From the NCBI GenBank assembly GCA_946122785.1, contig CAMGYJ010000002.1, forward strand, positions 63,699,703-63,763,702: 64,000 bases of DNA. The letters run 5' to 3'. The DNA comes from Linum tenue (lineage: Eukaryota > Streptophyta > Magnoliopsida > Malpighiales > Linaceae). The notes under the pieces are model-generated. The model did no database searches. It saw nothing but the letters and a program-made list of their open reading frames with translations, and was not told the DNA's origin. Positions 1-12,220 of this stretch are shown piece by piece; the stretch's first letter is position 1, and each line of letters opens with the position of its first letter. A program made the position numbers and the translations under genes.

Positions 1-360
1 ATGTGTTGTTTTCTTTAACAGTTTTGATGCAAATGAGCACATTCAAAACTGCACATGCACATCAAACCAAACCCATCCAAACGTAAAACAATTAGGAAAG
101 CTAGGAGTTATGGCCTAAAGAGAAGAGATAAAGAATCTGGCGTGTGTAACTAGTAACCAACAAACAAAACACTACCACTCTCTTGACATTTCACAATCTG
201 AATCACGCCCCGCAAAGAAAACTTTTTTTTTTATGGGCAATATCAAAAAATTCAAAGAAAACTTTACAGAAAGAACTCCCAAAATGAATTCAATAATGAA
301 TCCGACCCAAACCCAAAACTATCATTTAGAAACCATAAGAGCATAAGGGAGCATTATTAC
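1..360. other. AT-rich sequence, possible intron
   Basis: I see no coding potential here. It would be intronic if the exon at 361-560 is real. Confidence 0.3.
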
Positions 361-560
361 CGTCAAAAGCTGCAATTCCTCCTAAAGACCCGACAGATAT
401 ACGCAAAACAACAGATATTGAACGTTGTCGCTGACTACGAAAGCCTAGAGCAGATTTGGAGCTGGTGGGCGACGAAAATGAGCCGCTTCTGCTTGAGCTA
501 TTCTTATTGCTGCGAAGGAGGAGATAGTTTAAGGACGTTGCGATGTCGGAGATTCCATTA
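361..560 (-). CDS. putative first exon of a minus-strand gene (partial, start unclear)
   Basis: Reading the minus strand down from about 560, one frame stays open for about 65 codons. It is rich in Ser and Arg (it includes LLLRSNKNSSSRSGSFSS) and ends at a plausible splice donor (ACG|GTAATAAT) at 360/361. The composition resembles an organelle transit peptide. A 5' UTR-like stretch with a TTAGGGTTT motif lies upstream at about 600-620. Problem: no ATG is in this frame. The nearest ATG, at about 554, reads only nine codons in another frame, so there is a frameshift, a missed micro-exon, or a decayed gene. The remaining exons would lie left of the window. I do not recognise the family. Confidence 0.35.
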
Positions 561-743
561 AGGAACTAGGGGGACGACGCAGCGGGTTCACTCAAAGTCT
601 GTTACTGAAACCCTAATTCATAATTCTTTCGCCAATTTCCTTTCTTTTGTTTTTTTTGGAAAAAATCCCAGAATACACCAATTATTAAAAAAAATTACCA
701 AAATACAGTACTTATAAAAGTATTTCCTAAAGTACAGCAGTTT

Positions 744-1215
744 CAACATCACTGTCTTTGTCTAAGACAGTGATGTTGATCACCGTTTTGGTCTAAAACG
801 ATGATACATCACCGCTTTTGACAAAAGCAGTGATGTTATCACCGCTTTAAACCAAAGCAGTGATGCCATCACCGCTGTCAAGGACGACAGTGATGGCAAG
901 ACCGTTGATGTTGGAGGCAGTGAAGCCTTCACCGTTGGATCCAACAGCGGTGAAGTGGCGCGGATCGCTGACGTGGACGCGCGCGGGCACTTCACCGCTG
1001 AAGACCAAAGCGGTGATTGCCCCGCTTTCCACGTCAGCGATCCACGCCCCACCCCGCGCCTTCACCGCTGCCGTCGGATGCAGTTATGCGCGGATTGTGG
1101 TTTTTCTCCACAATCCGACGCATCAGGAGAGGCCACGTCAGCGATCCTTGACCATCACCGCCTTTGTTGGACGCGGTGATGGCGCTGTGTTTGTTTGGGG
1201 CGGTGATAACTGGCC
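744..1215. repeat. MULE1 left subterminal array of short hairpins
   Basis: This is a run of roughly nine short imperfect-to-perfect palindromes of the form TCACCGCTTT...AAAGCGGTGA, about 28-35 bp each. The clearest, at 744-778, has 15-bp perfect arms (744-758 and 764-778) around a 5-nt loop. Others are at about 779-807, 808-838, 839-866, 868-898, 925-953, 990-1018 and 1155-1207. The right end has the matching array. Confidence 0.8.
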
Positions 1216-1435
1216 AGGTCTTTCCCAGCCCCAAACACTATAAATACCCATCCCCCCCCCCTCATTCCAAACCACACCACCACTTTATACTTCTTTCTCC
1301 CTCCATTTTTCACTCTAGTTTCGTTCTAAGTATGCTCTGTGGTTGCGGCTAAGTCTGATCTTCCGCATCAGAAAGAATTACTAGAGTTTTTGTTTTGTTG
1401 TTTTGTCGATACTCTCGCTAGCTTTTCGGCAAAAA

Positions 1436-4286
1436 ATGGACGAAGAGGCTTTGAGAGTACGTAAATTTATTTAATTCTTTTGTGCTTTTTTTTACATGGG
1501 TGCTAAAATTTAAATTGATTTGATTTCATATTTTTTTATAGATGGGTGCTGAGATATACGACCCTAGATTGTATATCGATCCTGGCCCAAGGGATCGAAG
1601 GTATTTAACCGGGCAAGATCAACATCGCTCTCGTTCAATTTGGAACAATAATCCGGTAAACACACTAAAATTATTTCAATAGTTTTAAAGTTTTTATTTT
1701 GCTTTCTAAGTTTTTATTTTGCTTTCTATTGACTGACAATATTGTGTTTTTTGTTTTGTAGGAATCACTTATTCCCATCAGTCATCGAGGTACATGTCGA
1801 TTGCCCCCTTGGCATCCTCGACTGCATCCCTATCTAGAGAGGGCGGGATTGCACAATTTGAGGCACTTTATGAGGCTAGATATTGACAACGATCTGCTGA
1901 CGGCAATGGCAGAGCGATGGCGCCCTGAGCTGCATACCTTCCACTTTCCCGAGGGTGAAATGACGATCACCCTCAAAGATGTTGCCATCCTCACCGGGCT
2001 CCCGATCACCGGAGATGCCATCATCGACAGCTCGAGAAAACCAGAAGATGGTTGGGGGCCATTGATTCAGGAACGTCTGGGGTTCAACATGCCGACCACC
2101 ACGCCCGTCGAAGGTCAGGGGCATCCACCACTGAATTCGGGACAAGTATCGATCCCGTGGCTTGTTGACCACATCCAGATGGAGGTTAATATAGGCCCGG
2201 ATACTCCTGAAGATCAGGTGGAGCGGTATGCACGTGTCTACCTAATTGCCTTGGTTGGTGGGTTTCTGTTCCCCGACAAGTCAAACCGGTGGATACAAGG
2301 CATGTGGTTAAATATGCTCCTCGGTGACTGGGACGAGATTGGGCAAAAAAGCTGGGGGTCGGCCGTCTTGGCTGGGATCTACCGCGAGTTGTGTACTTGC
2401 TCGAAGTTGGGAGCGAAACAAGCTGGTGGTGCGATGTTCATACTCCAGCTCTGGGCATGGGAGCATCTTCCGTTTCTCGCACCTCGAGACCCTCGGGAAT
2501 TCTGGTTGCCAGATGATGAGCTACGATTTGTAGCAAATCCCCCATATGGTTTCAAGTAAGTTCAATTTAAGTTGAATTTATTTTAGATATGCAATGGTAG
2601 CTAGTTAGGTGAATTTAGATTTTAGTGAACTTAGTGAACTTAGTATGCAATTTTAAGTATGCAATTATAGTATTTTAGTGAACTTAGCTATCTTCCAACT
2701 AAGCGGATTTAGAGACATTTTAGGTCTGCAATTCTAGTATTTTAGTGAATTTAGATATCTTCCAAGTAAGTGAATTTGGATTTATTCTAACCAAATCGCA
2801 TTTAGCTAATTTAAAAATTGCTTATATATGTACTTTTGCTTAATTAGGTGGATCGGAGCAAATACAAACGACCACCAGCCCGAGCACTCTTTACTGTTTT
2901 ATCGTGCTGAATTTGATAAGCCTTGGTGGAACCAGGTAAAAATATTGAATGTCATGATTTTCAATTTATTAGGTGGAGTGGATATAATTTTTACTAATTC
3001 CATGAATTTTAATGATTGTAGGCGGTATGGGATCCATATCCAAATGAAGTGGTTGAGTTGCATCGTCTTAGACATCCCGAGGATCAAGAGACATGGTTGT
3101 GCAAGGTGCCCTTAATCTGCTGGCACATGGTGGAGTGGCACCTGCCCGATCGATCTTTGAGGCAATATCGATTGGAGCAACCAATTCCAGCATCCCCACC
3201 TCAAGGGTTCAGGGAGCTCCACGCCATTGACCTACGCTACAACAAAAAGGATTGGACCCGCAAGCATGAATTCTACATCAACATATGGGAGAATAGAAAT
3301 CAGTGGGTGGTCCAAGGGGCGCCGGAGACAAGGCCAATGGGGTACCACGATGGCTACATGCGGTGGTATCGGAACTTCACGCTAAGATGGGTGTCAAAGC
3401 AAGGTGCTGTTTGGGGCGCAGTGGTAAGTGAATTCCATTTTGGCCTATTTTAGTTAATTTTTGTAGTATGATTACATGCCTATATTAGCTAGAATGTTAA
3501 TTAACATTATTAGATTTAATGAATGTTAATTTTTGTAGTATGATTACATGCCTATATTAGATGATAGAAATCATTATTAGATTTACTATTAGTTAATTTT
3601 GTACAACAATTTATTAGGTTGACGGTTTGGAGCATGCGAAGCACACCGTCGAGAGTGCACCCACCATGGATGAGCGGAAGACATCTTTTTGCGCAGGCTC
3701 TTCAACAACTTGCTCTGTTGTACCAGAGAGCAAAGGAGGGATGTCATATTATACCCTCCAGTGCCTGCTCCGGCCCGACCTTCATTCCGTGCTGATGAGA
3801 GGATTGTGCCCCCACAAGAGCCCCCACGGAGGAGCAGAAGAAGGGTGAGAGAACACATTGAAGAGCTTCGTCCGTCTCAGCAAACTCAACTTCCTCAACC
3901 ATGGCCACATTGTGAGTGGGCTACTAGTACTGAGGGAACCGGAGGGTCGTCAAGCTATGCCCCGACTCAGGAGCATGACATGTTCACCCAAGCCACCCCT
4001 CAGTTCCACCATCAGCAACAAACTACTCAGTATCATGACCCCGCAACAACAACATACATCATCGACTTTCTACCACGCTTCTGGTCCATCTCAGCAACCT
4101 CCCCCCCCACCACCTGTCTACACTCCGGTGGGTGGTCGGGTTAAGAGGAATCCGCGCGCAGTTGTCCAGCGGGCTCGTGAAGAAGGAGGAGGAGGTAGAG
4201 AGGGAGGAAGAAGGGGCCGAGGAGGTCGTGGAGGAAGAGGAAGAGGAAGAGAAGGGGAAGTGGAGGGAAATGAAGACAACCAGTGA
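1436..4286 (+). pseudogene. PMD (plant mobile domain) gene of MULE1
   Basis: Exons fit GT-AG rules in frame: 1436-1456, 1542-1655, 1762-2555, 2848-2935, 3022-3423, then a last exon from about 3618. The product has the hallmarks of the PMD family (PF10536; MAIN/MAIL1-like and many transposon copies). In exon 3 these are a leucine-rich start, the ERWRPE motif followed by TFHFPEGEMTITLKDV, then ILTGLPITGD. Aromatic WW/WMVEWH segments follow in exons 4-5. The tail is Pro/Gln rich and ends in an Arg-Gly-rich stretch before TGA at 4284-4286. The last exon is not continuous: plausible coding switches frame near 3735 and again near 4075. It is therefore broken or has unseen mini-introns. The role of PMD in MULEs is unproven; host PMD proteins act in silencing and genome integrity. 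Confidence 0.8.
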
Positions 4287-4609
4287 ACTATCTATGTCGT
4301 TCTAATTTAGTTTCATCTTTTTTTGTTTTCCATGAACTATCCATGTCGTCTAAATTTGGTTTGGGTCTTGTGTTGTTTTCCATGAACTATCTATGTTTCT
4401 AAATTTGGCAATCGGATTGTGTTGTTTTCCATTAACTATCTATGTCGGCTAAATTTGGTTGGTTTTTACCCCCATGTTGAAACAAAATGAACAACAAACG
4501 CCCTTTATTACAATCACTCAACAAGATTAAAACAAGAAGTCCAAATTAAACATCACAACAACGAAAACTACTCAACAAGATTAAAACAAGGAAGTGAACA
4601 ACAACAACA

Positions 4610-7499
4610 TCAAGGTTGGTTCGGAATTGGCGCCGAATCTTGCTCTATAGGTGGACCTGGGTAACGCCTCTTGTCATGACCCGGTCGTCTGCACTTTGAG
4701 CAACGCTTTGGACCCCGTCGGGCACGTTGTGATTGGTCCATTTCATTGTGAATCCTTTCGGTCCTAGAACGACCTTTGGTGCGCTTTAAGTGTAACGGTG
4801 GGATAATCAACTTCCCATTGTCTACAGGCCAATAAGCTTCATCCGGCAGGGGGCTAAAACTTGACGAGTAGGAGTTCCTGATCGCCTGTTCCGTGTAGTA
4901 AGGACTAACCAAACTGTAAGCGCTGAGGGTTATCGACTTAGCTACTGCCATTGCATGTGAACAAGGTACTCTTCTGTTTTGATACTTTTGGCATGTACAC
5001 TCTCCGGTCCGAGTTTCTACGTGTAGAGTAACGGATTGACGATTATGCCCACGTCTTCCTCCACCCCAGATACCTGTTTGCACAGCAAAAATACCTTCAT
5101 TGCGGTTGAACAGAACAACTCTGTGCTTACTTGATTTCTCTTCGATCTTCTGCATGCCATCAAATATATGCTTAGCTATTGAATGACCAGCACGCTCCCT
5201 CCCTATAGCAGCATCCCGTCTCTTCACAAACCACTCGTTTACCTTCCAATATGTCATCTCCACTAGGACAGATACAGGCATTGCCCTAATGCCCTTGTAG
5301 ACTCCATTTATGCTCTCCCCATGGTTGGTAGTTGCAATTCCGAATCTATGTGAAATGTCCACATGTGCAGATCTTGACCTTCTGCCCATACTGCTCCCGC
5401 CCGGTGTATTTGACGGATCGTCTTCATCTTCTGCTCGTACTTTTTTGGTTGATGTGCAACCGCTACAAGACCGGATAATTAATAATTAATCCATAAGAAA
5501 TTTCATTTGAACAATAAACCATGAACAAGCACTGAATTACATTATTACCTGCACTCCACAATTGATCTCTTATGTCTTTCTTCTTGCCAAATTTGTGTTG
5601 GAAATTGGCTAGGAAGTGACGAATACACCAACGCCATGTCCATCCCCATTCGTCCGGGAAACCACGGACGGCGTGTTTAATCCCGGCATGTCGATCCGAT
5701 ATAATTGTAATACCCATTCTTTGTGTGACGTGGGCGTGTAGCTGGTCAAAGAACCATGCCCAACTTAGGTTGTTCTCCCCTTCAACTAATGCAAATGCTA
5801 AGGGAAAAATACTTAAATTTCCATCAACCCCAGTGGCAATAAGAAGAGTTCCTTTATACTTCCCAGTAAGGAAAGTTCCATCAACCTGTTAAAATGAATA
5901 ATGAGTTAATAAAAATTGAAATTAGTAAAGTAATGAAATAGTACAATATTTTGAGTCCGTAATATACCTGAATCACTGGCATGCAGAAGGGAAACCCGTC
6001 AATGCATGGCTTGAATGTCCAGAACAGACGATGAAACATCAACTCGTTCTGTACTCGAACTTGATCTTCAGTTTCTACGTTGTTGTACCAAGGCACGAAA
6101 ACCGTCCCAGGGTTGGACTCCTCCATTGCGGACATTAGTCTGGGGAGTAAAGCATACGAGTCATCCCAATCACCGTAGACATCAGCCATGGCCTTCTGCT
6201 TCCCATGCCACGCCTTCTTATACCTTATGGTGTAGGAGTGTCGATCCTTCACCTCCGCCATGATAGCTTTTATCTTGATATCTGGTTGTGCCTCGATAAG
6301 GTGCTTAATGGTTCTTGCCACTTTTTTTGCTTTCAGTTGCCGGTGATCCTGTGAAAGTATGGTTGAGGAGCAACTGTGGTTGTTCTCTACTGTCCGCATG
6401 ACCCAGACCCCCTTTCTCTTCATATATGCAGCACGAAGTTGCCACATACAACCCTCTCCAGCATTCTTACAAATGACATGCAGTTGTCCCTTGTCAGAAT
6501 ATTTTACCTTCCATTCGAAATTACGCCGCATGGCTTCTTCGCTAAAAGCGTCTTGCACATCGGCTTTCGAAGTGAACGCCATACCCACTTCCAAATTAGC
6601 AGTCGGATTATACACAGGCATGGGCCGAAAGTCAGGGGCATCGTTCTGACCATATAAAAATTGATCAGGAACCTCTGTGTAGTAAGGCGTTGGTGCCTGT
6701 CGGAACGCCACCTCACTGTCATCGATATCGTCGTTATCGTCCGTATCTTCCTCCTCACTGACTGATCTCAAATCTTCCTCACTTTCATCGTCACTGGAGG
6801 CGAATGGATAGCTCGGCGAAGGATGGTCATCGTTAGCAGCATAACCAGCATCGCCTTCTTGGTCATGCGAAGTACGCCCAGTTCGAAGGGTGTTTTCAAT
6901 GTCACCCCACTCTGGACCCCAAGCAGGCCATTGATCACCGTCGGGCTGAACGATATCGACGGCAGTCCCACCACCATGTGGCAGGTATTCTTCCCACCCA
7001 ACACCTCCTTCAGAACTACCTCCTCCGTAGTTGCTTGAAGTACCTCCCCAACCATACCCTCCGGCAGAAGAACCTGCTCCGTAGTTACTTGAACTACCAC
7101 CCCAGCCATACCCTCCTGCAAAACCATCATCATAAGAATACTGTGAGAATGAGTTTCACCGACCGGCTCGGTCTCGACATACACCTCTGCAAGCCGCACC
7201 CCGTTCTCAGATATGAACTGTGTCATCATGTTCGCGTCGTCATCATCATTTATGTCAACTCTTTCGTACATGACTCCGTCAGCACTCATGTTGGGATACC
7301 GGTAAGTAATTTGACGAACTCTCATTTGCCCGCCCGTACAAGTCCTTTCTGCACACCTGTCATGGAGTTCTTGCCACGAGAATCTCGACTCAATTGTAAG
7401 CATACTGGATTCGCCATCTTCATAGTCGATCCCAATGTTCGAGTTTGTCACCCGACCATTCCAATAAATAATAAGCCGAAACTTCTTAAATTTACCCAT
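4610..7499 (-). pseudogene. mudrA: mudrA-type MULE transposase of MULE1
   Basis: Cut-and-paste transposase of the Mutator superfamily. The order on the minus strand is: N-terminal PB1-like segment from ATG 7499; acidic and Gly/Tyr-rich linker; MuDR DNA-binding region (about 6620-6430); MULE catalytic core starting VDGTFLTGKYKG at about 5890 with the second acid in ISDRHAGIKH; the TNHGESIN segment (about 5325); SWIM finger CTCQKYQNRRVPCSH (about 4996-4950); zinc-knuckle-like CSKCRRPGH. Introns lie at about 5887-5967 and 5465-5548. Frame is lost near 7140 and near 5375. The last zinc-knuckle ligand is Tyr where Cys is expected. A 5' UTR exon around 7930-7985 with its own donor is likely. The copy is probably inactive. 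Confidence 0.85.
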
Positions 7500-8082
7500 G
7501 TCTGCAATTTATAATAATTAAGTATAGTATATAATTAGTACATTATGGATACAAAAACAATATCATCCAAAGCGATAATAAAATGCAACTAATTGATCTA
7601 TTATGAGAAAACTAAACAAATTCATCTAAATTCATAACTAGCTAACTAACATCTATCATATCATAATTAAACTAAATAATATCATAACATATTTTCCAAT
7701 AACCGCAATTCACTAAATACAGACAGTATAATTACTAACACATCAACATGTAAAAAATACATACTTATAACATACTCAATCCCGATCTATCATGAGAAAA
7801 CTAAACAAATTAATCTAAATTCAGTACTAACTAACTAACATATATCATATCATAATTAATCTAAATATATAATTCTAACATACCTAATTCTAGCACATAA
7901 TCAAAATGTAAACAATACATAATTCTAACATACCAAATCCCGACGAGTTTCTTGAGCAGTAAACTACGGAGGAACCAGCTGCGAAAACGACTTAACAAAA
8001 CGATAATTTTTTTACTAATTTTCTGTTTGGCAGCAGGAGGGAAGAGGGGGCGTGGCTTTTTATAGGAAAAATTGGGAGCTAA

Positions 8083-8452
8083 TCACCGCTTTGGACCAAG
8101 GCGGTGAACCCATCATCGCCTTAGTCAACAGCGGTGATGGCTAGGTAGCTGTTACCTACCTCTCCACCTACCAGGGCTGTGTAAAACGTGGGGGCAATCA
8201 CTGTTGTGGACAGCCGCGGTGATGCCTTCACTGTTGCTGTCTAAAGCGGGGATACGTTCCCCGCCTTTGTCAAAAGCGGGGATACAATCTCCGCCTTGGA
8301 CAAAAGCGGGGAACGTATCACCGCTTTTGACCACAGCGATGATGCGTTCCCCGCTTTCGTCCAAGGCGGTGATGCGTTCCCCGCTGCTTCACTGCTTTGG
8401 ACAAAAGCGGTGATCAATATCACTGTCTTTGTCTAAGACAGTGATGTTGAAA
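8083..8452. repeat. MULE1 right subterminal array of short hairpins
   Basis: This is the counterpart of the left array. Units such as ATCACCGCTTTGGACCAAGG and CCCCGCCTTTGTC...AAGCGGGG alternate. Some units have drifted from ACCGC to CCCGC in both arms together, which keeps the pairing. Confidence 0.75.
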
Positions 8453-8591
8453 CTGCTGTATTTTGGGAATTACTTTTATAAGTACTGTATTTAGGGAATT
8501 TTTTTTAATAACTCGAGTATTCTGGGATTTTTTCCTTTTTTTTCCTACTTGGGTTTTCGGGGGTTAATGTGCCGATTAAAAAGTATTTACA

Positions 8592-8867
8592 TGTTATGAA
8601 ACTAATGTAATATAAACAACTACAAGAGAAGATTAGAGAGGGAAAGACACAAAGAAGATATGGGGAAGTGAGCTTTCTTATTCATTCTTCACTTTTGATA
8701 CAATAATATGCTCTATTTATAGGCACACTTTGGTAACCACTACATCCTTATATCAATGCATATGAATGAGAGATAATAATGTAGGAATAGGGGTTACATG
8801 TAACTCCCAAGTGAGCATCTAATGTGGTAATGGCAATGGTCATCCATATATCAATATTTACATAATA
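8592..8867 (-). mobile_element. solo LTR (copia-like, 276 bp) inside the MULE2 left TIR
   Basis: It starts TGTTATG and ends CATAATA (a TA end where CA is usual), with a 5-bp duplication TTACA at 8587-8591 and 8868-8872. A TATA-like TATAAATAG on the minus strand (about 8713-8721) gives the orientation. Removing it restores TATTTACACA, which matches the opposite MULE2 TIR, so it landed after MULE2. No internal retrotransposon domain is present. Confidence 0.85.
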
Positions 8868-9216
8868 TTACACAAATATTGTCTATTTGTGTAGGGTTAT
8901 AGGCGCGGTCGCAGAGACTCAGGTGGGACCGCGTTTTGAATTTATAAAATCAGTCCTAGGCGCTTGCGCTCGAGTCTCCAGCGCCCCCGCCGTCTACCAC
9001 TAATTTTTTTTAAAACCTAGCGGTCAGCCTTTCTTATCTTCTTCTTCCTCCCCCCACACCACACAACCCCCCCCCCCCCAACCGCCACCACTCTCGCCCG
9101 AAAAACCAGACCCCCCACGCCGCCGTCGCACCAGACCCAAACAGAAGCCACCCCGCCGCTAAGAGAGGCGGCCTAGCCGCAGACAGAGGCGCCATCACCT
9201 GAGTTCGACGGAGCAG

Positions 9217-12002
9217 ATGTCGTCCGACGAAAAGGAAGCAGTCGCCGGCAGAGGCAGGGGGAGAGGCCGGCGAGGTCGTGGAGGCGGCGACCGTTTTCGT
9301 GGTGATAATCTCGCCGGCGACGACCAGAATCTCGCCGGCGACGACCAGAATCTCGCCGGCGGCGGGTTTTTTTTTAATTAATATTTTTGTTGCTTTTGCA
9401 GTTCCTAGACTTATGGACAGTTATTCGATGAGACTACCGCCTGCGACAATTGATCCAGCTTCGATCGATCTAGTACTTCTTTGGGGACATGGTCAAGATC
9501 GTATCGACTCAGTTTGGGCAAACGAGGTAAGTATTTGATAATTATGCATGTAAAGTTAATTAACTAGTTAGATTAGATTATTTTAGTAGGTGAACTGAAC
9601 TGTACACAAATTAGAATAGAATTACGTATCAATTTTTTTGAAATTAGTATAATTTTAGATTAGATTAGATAAATTAGAAATATTACGAATGAAATTGAAT
9701 TAATATAAGTTTTGTGCACTATAGGCTGGTGATCGATCTTACCATGTTTGAGGTACTACCAATTTAGTCACGTACCATGAGCGTTATCAGCCATATCTCG
9801 GAGCGGCGGGCTTGTCTAGTGTTTGCCCCTGGTCCCTATGAATGTTGATGCGAGTTTGATTACTGCGCTCGTAGAGCGTTGGCGACCCGTGACGTCAACC
9901 TTCCATTTACCGTTTGGTGAGGTCACGATCACGTTAGAGGATGTTGTGACACTGTCCGGTCTGGCGATCGATGGTGATGTCGTCGTAGTTGACATACCGG
10001 ATGAGGAGTGGCCGGCGATCTGTTTGAGACTATTAGGACGGGTTCCAGATGATCTTTCAGGCGGTGTCGTTAGGATTGTTTGGTTGAGGGATGAATTCAG
10101 TCATCTGCCGGAAAATGCATCCCAGGAGGTTACAGAGCAGTTTGCACGAGCTTATGCTCTATCTCTAATGGGAGGTGTATTGTTCCCGGATCGGTCTGGA
10201 GCACCGGTGCACCTACAGTACCTACTTCTGATTGAGGACTGGCAGAGAGCTGGACGGTTCGCCTGGGGAGCAGCTGTTTTATCCTACCTGTACCGTGAGA
10301 TGGGTAGGTCAGCTTTGCACATTACGTATTCCTCCACTTCTCTAGGAGGTGACCTTGGTGGATGGGTCGCCCTACTGCAGCTCTGGGCGTGGGAGTGATT
10401 CCTACATCTGACACCGCGATGTTTAGAGACGAGGGCGCAGATTGCCGAGGAAGCATCCCCACGTGGCCTTCGATGGCTACCGGCCAACACTCGTCAGTAT
10501 GGTGACCAGCTATTCCAGTACACGGTGTGGTTTGACGAGATGGAAACCATGGTGGTTAGTATATAACATTTCATTTTATAGAATAGTTTTCATTTGTTTG
10601 TTTTAGATTTTGGAGTAATAACGTGACCATTTTTCATCTGTAGTGGCAACCTTATGTTAAGAGAGCACATCATCTCAGAGGTAGTGTGATACAGTCTGAG
10701 ACATTTCGAGCAGTAGTGCCACTAATCTGCTTTTTTGCGGTGATGTGGCACCATCCAGACCGCGTGCTCCGGCAGTTTGGCATGAGGTAAGGTGAGTCTC
10801 ATCAGCCACATCCTGAGGCTGAGGCTAGGTTTTTCCTTCGTCAGACTACTCGTGGGCCATCACGTGGGCAGCAGTTGGTACACGCCTCTAGAGAGTCGCT
10901 TACTTTTTGGAACCGTCGACATGAGTTCATAGTGACGACTCCATACAATGATGAGGTTTTAGCCTACCACTCGGAGCATATAGAGTGGTATCGAGATGTC
11001 ACCAGACGTTTAGGCACACTGAGAGGAGCTGTAATGGAGGCATTGTTTAGTTATTTATTGTTTAATATATTTTTTTGTATTTGTCTTGAATTTCTTAACT
11101 TTGTGAAATCACTGACATTTAATTTTAAATTTCAGTACGACACTTTTGAGCATGCTGAGCTGAGTTTACGTGATGGAGTACGGACTGGAGGGATGTCCAC
11201 CGACCATATGGAGGAGTTGGCCAACATGATGGCATCAGGGGTTGCTACTTTAGGTTTGGATCGGCGTAGGCATCCTGATCTTACAATACCTGTACAACCT
11301 TCTTATGATCAGGCCTGCATGGCTGCTTGGCCAGAGCGTACTGATCCGGCACCAGACTGGGTCGTCCCGGAGCCACAGTTCAGATAGGAGTATAGGCCAC
11401 ATAGACAGCGACGTGAGCATCGTGATGTACCTAACCCAGTCTAGATTTTAGATCGACAGCAAGCACAATTCGTCCGGCCTACTACGACCTTCTAGTTTAA
11501 TACGCCGTTTCAGCCTGACAGTTATTCGGAACATCAGACAGGCACCACTTCTTCAGGATTTCAGGCAGGACCTCATTCAGCCTTTCATCCTCCTCCTCAT
11601 CCACAGTTTCTCTCGGTGCCTTCTTCGAGCGCCCATCCACCAGAGGATAGCTTTCATACACCGCAGCATGGAGGCTGATACATGGCCTCGGGTAGTGATC
11701 AGTCAGCAGCCTCATGTGTAGACCCGTGGGACTCTCTAGAAGGTGATCACACCTTTCAGGAAACGAAGTGGTCTTATGAGCAGGAGCTTCAGGCGCGGCA
11801 GTGTGGTGGCGGTGTACCAGATGAGCACATTCAGTCTTAGCAGGATGATATGTTCGGTACTCAGGATCAGGATGATGGTGTCGATGGAGATCAGCCTCAG
11901 CATTATGATGGTAGGCCTCCACAGATCAGGCGGCCAGCGAGGTGTGGTACTGGTGGCTATCTAGTGGATCAACATGGTGGTCGTCGTGGTGGTCGTTATT
12001 GA
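9217..12002 (+). pseudogene. PMD gene of MULE2 (many stops)
   Basis: Homologous to the PMD gene of MULE1: the VERWRPVTSTFHLPFGE, VTITLEDVVTLSGLAIDGD and LLQLWAWE motifs are in the same order. The first exon (ATG 9217) is Arg-Gly rich and contains a 21-bp tandem repeat. Further exons start at about 9402, 9725, 10644 and 11133. The expected frame is interrupted by TGA at 9749, a frame slip near 9820, TGA at 10396, TAA at 10788, TAG at 11385, 11442 and 11493, TGA at 11676 and TAG at 11838. The natural stop is probably TGA at 12000-12002 after a Gly-Arg tail. Nearly all stops are one C-to-T change from CGA, CAA or CAG. Confidence 0.8.
9307..9363 (+). repeat. 21-bp tandem repeat, about 2.7 copies
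   Basis: Units at 9307-9327 and 9328-9348 are identical, and a partial unit follows. Each encodes NLAGDDQ in the first PMD exon of MULE2. Confidence 0.8.
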
Positions 12003-12220
12003 AACTATTATGATTGTTATGTTATTATTATGTACTTCTTTGGGATATTTATGTGGACTATTTATAATTTCATGTATTATGTTATTAACATTAACTATTC
12101 AGAACAACAAATAACAAACAACAACAACTCAGACATTTTATAATAGTCCCGATAACAACAGCCTACAAGTGAAAAAACAACCACTACTTCAAACCATAAC
12201 AACTACTACATTCGACCAAA

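Larger units (their letters stand above)
658..8535. mobile_element. MULE1: Mutator-like element with PMD and mudrA genes
   Basis: The two ends are inverted copies. The left begins GGAAAAAATCCCAGAATAC, and the reverse complement of the right end begins GGAAAAAATCCCAGAATAC as well. Similarity continues for about 130 bp through the CAGTACTTATAAAAGTA region into the first hairpin (744-778 on the left, about 8417-8452 on the right). The element is flanked by T8 runs (650-657 and 8536-8543), which fit an 8-9 bp target duplication but are low-complexity. Inside are a PMD gene on + (1436-4286) and a mudrA transposase gene on - (4610-7499), convergent. Both genes carry frame breaks, so this copy is probably not autonomous. 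Mutator superfamily assignment rests on the MULE transposase, SWIM finger and long TIRs. Confidence 0.88.

Noticed and set aside
744..1215. CRISPR-like repeat array
   Set aside because: The units are palindromic transposon subterminal repeats of variable sequence in a plant genome; there are no uniform direct repeats with unique spacers.
780..1243. ORFs across the MULE1 left end
   Set aside because: They are translations of the hairpin array; the palindromic repeats keep several frames open on both strands.
8152..8423. ORFs across the MULE1 right end
   Set aside because: Same reason as on the left: repeats, not genes.
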